Shown one piece after another: positions 61,276-64,000 of a stretch of DNA of 64,000 bases. Every line of letters begins with the position of its first letter. Within the stretch, counting starts at the first letter, position 1. The notes beneath the pieces are model-generated. The model saw only the letters and a program-made list of their open reading frames with translations. It was not told the origin of the DNA and made no database searches. The position numbers and the translations under genes were made by a program. The stretch comes from Pelomonas baiyunensis (GTDB lineage: Bacteria > Pseudomonadota > Gammaproteobacteria > Burkholderiales > Burkholderiaceae_C), in assembly GCF_043555935.1 (NCBI RefSeq), contig NZ_JBIGIB010000003.1:1-64000 (forward strand). Reading direction: 5' to 3'.

Positions 61276-62733
61276 ATGAACTTGAAGCACCTTGCGTTGG
61301 CCGCTGGCCTGCTGGCCGGTGCCTGGAACGCCAACGCCGCCGTGTACCGCTGCACCGACGCGCAGGGCAAGGTCACGTACCAGGCCCAGCCGTGTGACGG
61401 GGGCGCTACCGCCCCGGGCAACCGCACACTGGAAGTTGAAACCCGCCCGTCTGCGCCGGCTCCTGCTCCCCGGCGCTCGCCCGTCATGCCCTTCGACGTG
61501 CCGGCCGGGCCTGCCCCGCGGGCGGATGACCCCGTGCGCCCGCCCGTGGCGCGCCCAGCGCCGCGCGTGGTGGAGCCGGCTGCCGCACCCGCCGGCATGG
61601 CGCAGTGGGGCACCCAGGCCGACACGATGGCGGTGTCGGGCTACGAGTTCACGGCAGGCAACACGCAGGTGCTGGTGGACCACCCCGCGCGCCCGGTGCT
61701 GCTGGTGCTGAGCAGCTACCACAGCACCGCCTGGCAGGTGCGCGTGGCGCCGGGCACGCAGCTGGTGGGCATCGTGGTGGGGTCTCATGACCGCCAGACC
61801 ACGGTGCAGGGCCCCGCCCAGGTGCCCGTGGTGACCGACGAACTGCCCTACGCCTACGAGGCCGACAACCTCAACTTCCGCCAGCTCATTCGGCGCCTGA
61901 ACAGCCGCTATGGCGTGACGCAGCTCACCGCCCTGCGCGGCAGCTATACCCTGCCGCCGCTCACCACGCTGCGCGGCCCCTTCGTGGCCGACCCGGTGCT
62001 GACCCTGGAAGGCATCCGCCCCGAACCCACGCGCTACCGCATGAACTTCACCCTGCTGAGCCAGGACGGGCGGCGCCTGCCGTGGACGAACACCGGCCCG
62101 CGCGACGGCGCGCGGTTCAACGGCATCGTGCGCGGCGGCGGCATCTGGGCCTGGGGCAAGGGCGGCCCGGCGGCCGTGCGCGACGACGGCCGCGAGGCCT
62201 TCGTGCTGGAAGGCAACGGCGGCACGCTGCTGTGGATGCCCGAGGGCCCGCAAGGCCCGAAGCAGAAGATGGACTGGCCGAGCTCGCTGCCGCCGCTGTC
62301 GTGGGGCTCGGCACTGGCCTGGGACCAGGCCCAAGGCGTGCTGGCGCTGGTGAGCTTTGGCGGTGAGGGCTTCTTCTACCGCTACGACACCCGCCGCAAG
62401 GTGTGGCTGGGCGCCACGTCACTGAAAGATCGCGACCTCACCGGCCTGGCCTTCGACCCCGACACCCGCCGCTACGTGGGCGTGACGGTGAACGCCGAGC
62501 TGATCGTCTTCAACGGGCAGGGCGAAACCCTGGAGGTGCTGCCGCTGGGCAAGCAGCTGGCCGACCTGGGCAGCGTGTACGACCGGGGCAACGCCCGGCT
62601 CGACAGCCTGGATGTGGCGGTGCAGGGGCAGTTGGTGGCCGTGTTCAACGTGCGCGAGGCCACCGTGACCCACATCTGGACGTATGACCTGCGCACCCGC
62701 AAGGCGCAGCTGACCTACAAGGCGCTCGAGTGA
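61276..62733 (+). CDS. DUF4124-containing exported protein
   Basis: This is a 485-residue protein with a signal peptide (1-21) and an N-terminal DUF4124 module (AVYRCTDAQGKVTYQAQPC, with its Cys pair). A Pro/Ala/Arg linker (about 58-105) leads to a long beta-rich body of about 380 residues with repeated Trp/Gly strands (GGGIWAWGKGG; GNGGTLLWMP), possibly a propeller. GAGGGAG upstream of the ATG supports the start. It is divergent from DUF885. Function is unknown. Confidence 0.75.
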   Translation: MNLKHLALAAGLLAGAWNANAAVYRCTDAQGKVTYQAQPCDGGATAPGNRTLEVETRPSAPAPAPRRSPVMPFDVPAGPAPRADDPVRPPVARPAPRVVEPAAAPAGMAQWGTQADTMAVSGYEFTAGNTQVLVDHPARPVLLVLSSYHSTAWQVRVAPGTQLVGIVVGSHDRQTTVQGPAQVPVVTDELPYAYEADNLNFRQLIRRLNSRYGVTQLTALRGSYTLPPLTTLRGPFVADPVLTLEGIRPEPTRYRMNFTLLSQDGRRLPWTNTGPRDGARFNGIVRGGGIWAWGKGGPAAVRDDGREAFVLEGNGGTLLWMPEGPQGPKQKMDWPSSLPPLSWGSALAWDQAQGVLALVSFGGEGFFYRYDTRRKVWLGATSLKDRDLTGLAFDPDTRRYVGVTVNAELIVFNGQGETLEVLPLGKQLADLGSVYDRGNARLDSLDVAVQGQLVAVFNVREATVTHIWTYDLRTRKAQLTYKALE

Positions 62734-62755
62734 GGCGCGAAGGCGGGCCCTCGGC

Positions 62756-63706
62756 TCAGGGCCGCAACAAGAACGTCAGCGGCACCTCCAGCCGCTGGGC
62801 CCAGGCGGTCTCGTTGTGGCCGGTGCCTTCGAAGGTCAACGCCAGGAGGTTGTGGCCGTCCACGTAGCCGCGCTCGCTCGCCAGGCTGTTCACGAGGGAC
62901 TGGTAGGGCGCGTAGATCGCGTCCAGCTCGGTGGTGCCGTGGTCTTGGTAGAGGCGGTGGGTGGCCGGGTCGGCCAGGTGCTGGCGCAGGTAATTGAACG
63001 CCGCCAGCGGCAGCGCGGCATTGGGCTTGAAGATGCCCACCCAGTGCGTGGACAGGCCGGCTGCACCGCCAAACACCTCGGGGTGGCGGTTCATGGCGTA
63101 CACCGAGATCAGGCCGCCCATGCTGGAGCCCATGATGAAGGTGTTGTCGCGGTCGGGCCGGGTGGCGTAGCGGGCGTCGATGGCGGGCTTGAGTTCTTCG
63201 ACAAGAAAGCGCAGGTAGGCATCGCTTTGCGGCTTGCCCTGCAGGCCGTCGCGCACCAGGGCCTCGCGGAAGTCGGCGGGCAAGCCGGGCAGGAAGGCCT
63301 GCGGCAGGTACTCGCTGTGCCGCCACTTGCCGTTGTTCCACACCCCCACCACGATGACGTCACGGATGCGGCCCGCCGCCCGCAGCCGCGTGAGCGCGTC
63401 CTGCACGTTCCAGGCTTGCTGGTTCCAGGTGGTGCGGGCGTCGAACAGCATCTGCCCGTCGTGCATGTAGAGCACGGCGTAGCGCTTGTCGGGCGTGTAG
63501 CCGTCGGGCAGCCAGACGTCCACATGCCGCGCATCCACATGCCGCGACGGCACATTGGCCCAGCGCTCGATGCGGCCGTGTCGCACCGCAGGCAGCGGCG
63601 CCTCGGTGGCAGCCTGGGGCTGGGCCTGCACACCGCCCGTTGCGGCAAGGCACGCTGTGGCCAGGGCTTGGAGGACAACTCGACGACACGGCAGCACACG
63701 GGGCAT
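62756..63706 (-). CDS. Exported esterase of the Fes/IroE/D family (alpha/beta-hydrolase)
   Basis: This 316-residue protein has a signal peptide (1-28) and an esterase-D/IroE-like hydrolase body: VWLPDGYTPDKRYAVLYMHDGQMLFD, nucleophile elbow MGSSMGGLIS at about residue 195, and GTGHNETAW carrying the probable catalytic His. Related enzymes cut siderophore or feruloyl/acetyl ester bonds. An accessory role in plant polysaccharide use is possible but unsupported here. The start is supported by GGAG upstream; the gene is convergent with the DUF4124 gene. Confidence 0.82.
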   Translation of the reverse strand: MPRVLPCRRVVLQALATACLAATGGVQAQPQAATEAPLPAVRHGRIERWANVPSRHVDARHVDVWLPDGYTPDKRYAVLYMHDGQMLFDARTTWNQQAWNVQDALTRLRAAGRIRDVIVVGVWNNGKWRHSEYLPQAFLPGLPADFREALVRDGLQGKPQSDAYLRFLVEELKPAIDARYATRPDRDNTFIMGSSMGGLISVYAMNRHPEVFGGAAGLSTHWVGIFKPNAALPLAAFNYLRQHLADPATHRLYQDHGTTELDAIYAPYQSLVNSLASERGYVDGHNLLALTFEGTGHNETAWAQRLEVPLTFLLRP

Positions 63707-63804
63707 GGGGAATCTCCACGGAGTCAGCGGCCGCATTGTGCGAGGCGGCTGTGGTCCACTTCCGGCCAGTTCGTTGTTGACCGGCGCACCGCGCCGCCTG
63801 TGCC

Positions 63805-64000
63805 GTGTATTTGTCGATCGCCCCCCGCCTGCGCCCCCTGGTTCTGGCCCTGTCGCTGACCCTGAGCTTGTCGGCCTGCCAGCGCACCGCCGACGTCCCC
63901 GCGGCCCTGCCCGCCGCCTCGGCGGTGCAAGACGCCAGCGCCACCACGCTGCTGCGCACCGAGGCCGACGCGCTGCTGGCGCTGCACCGCCAAATCGTGG
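63805..64000 (+). CDS. Lipoprotein gene, 5' part only
   Basis: An open frame from the GTG at 63805 to the window edge codes a signal peptide with hydrophobic core LVLALSLTLSLSAC (lipobox with Cys at about residue 25), then an Ala-rich start of the mature protein (QRTADVPAALPAA) and a helix (LLRTEADALLALHRQIV). The gene continues outside the window, so family and function cannot be given. The TTG two codons later is an alternative start. It is divergent from the esterase. Confidence 0.65.
   Translation, partial: MYLSIAPRLRPLVLALSLTLSLSACQRTADVPAALPAASAVQDASATTLLRTEADALLALHRQIV

Overview
The window looks like chromosome of a GC-rich betaproteobacterium, most likely Burkholderiales (Roseateles/Rubrivivax/Leptothrix type). 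Base composition is about 70% GC over almost the whole length. Several families typical of that order occur (DUF1631, TIGR03643, DUF2242, DUF4105), and so do intergenic hairpin repeats of a kind I associate with these genomes. The left edge is the leader of an rRNA operon read leftwards, with two tandem promoters and a boxA; the 16S gene itself would lie outside the window.

Region 1 (about 0.4-18.6 kb, all on the minus strand) is an arabinan/L-arabinose utilisation locus. It holds a TonB-dependent receptor, a surface GH43 endo-arabinanase lipoprotein, exported GH51 and GH127 arabinofuranosidases and a cytoplasmic GH43 exo-enzyme. It also has a YtfQRT-YjfF-type sugar ABC transporter, an L-arabonate-type IlvD/Edd dehydratase and a 2-oxoglutarate-semialdehyde dehydrogenase. 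The implied flow is: polymer cut at the surface, oligomers taken up through the outer membrane, trimmed in the periplasm, sugar imported by the ABC system and oxidised by the non-phosphorylative arabinose pathway to 2-oxoglutarate. Three structured intergenic repeats sit inside this co-directional block.

Region 2 (18.8-41.3 kb) is mostly housekeeping and conserved unknowns: a lipoprotein epimerase-fold protein, DUF1631, an acyl-CoA dehydrogenase, a membrane protein with a DUF6585-like tail, a DUF4105 protein, a Kef-type antiporter, glutamate dehydrogenase, OsmC, a DUF2242 lipoprotein coupled to an M14 carboxypeptidase, a chemoreceptor and a thioredoxin-fold protein. A 44-residue gene (39974-40108) is added here.

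Region 3 (41.3-47.2 kb) starts with a decayed IS110 transposase fragment beside a lower-GC AbiJ-NTD4/HEPN-like gene, a probable acquired defence gene. Next comes a complete ECF42-type sigma-factor operon: DGPF/YciI protein, two SRPBCC proteins, two VOC proteins, an AHSA1 protein and the sigma factor. A TGTCGA-N17-CGTC promoter lies directly upstream, which suggests self-amplifying control.

Region 4 (47.3-55.6 kb) has a GAF histidine kinase, a Cu/Zn superoxide dismutase, a response regulator/kinase pair, a second lower-GC orphan gene, a cupin and a metallo-beta-lactamase-fold hydrolase.

Region 5 (55.6-59.3 kb) is an arsenic operon: arsR, arsI-like, thioredoxin-type arsC, an aquaglyceroporin, glutaredoxin-type arsC and an acyl-CoA-dehydrogenase-fold flavoprotein. 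It has no ArsB or Acr3 pump, and it has a perfect ArsR-like operator overlapping the promoter. The window ends with a DUF885 protein, a DUF4124 protein, an esterase and the first part of a lipoprotein gene cut by the right edge.
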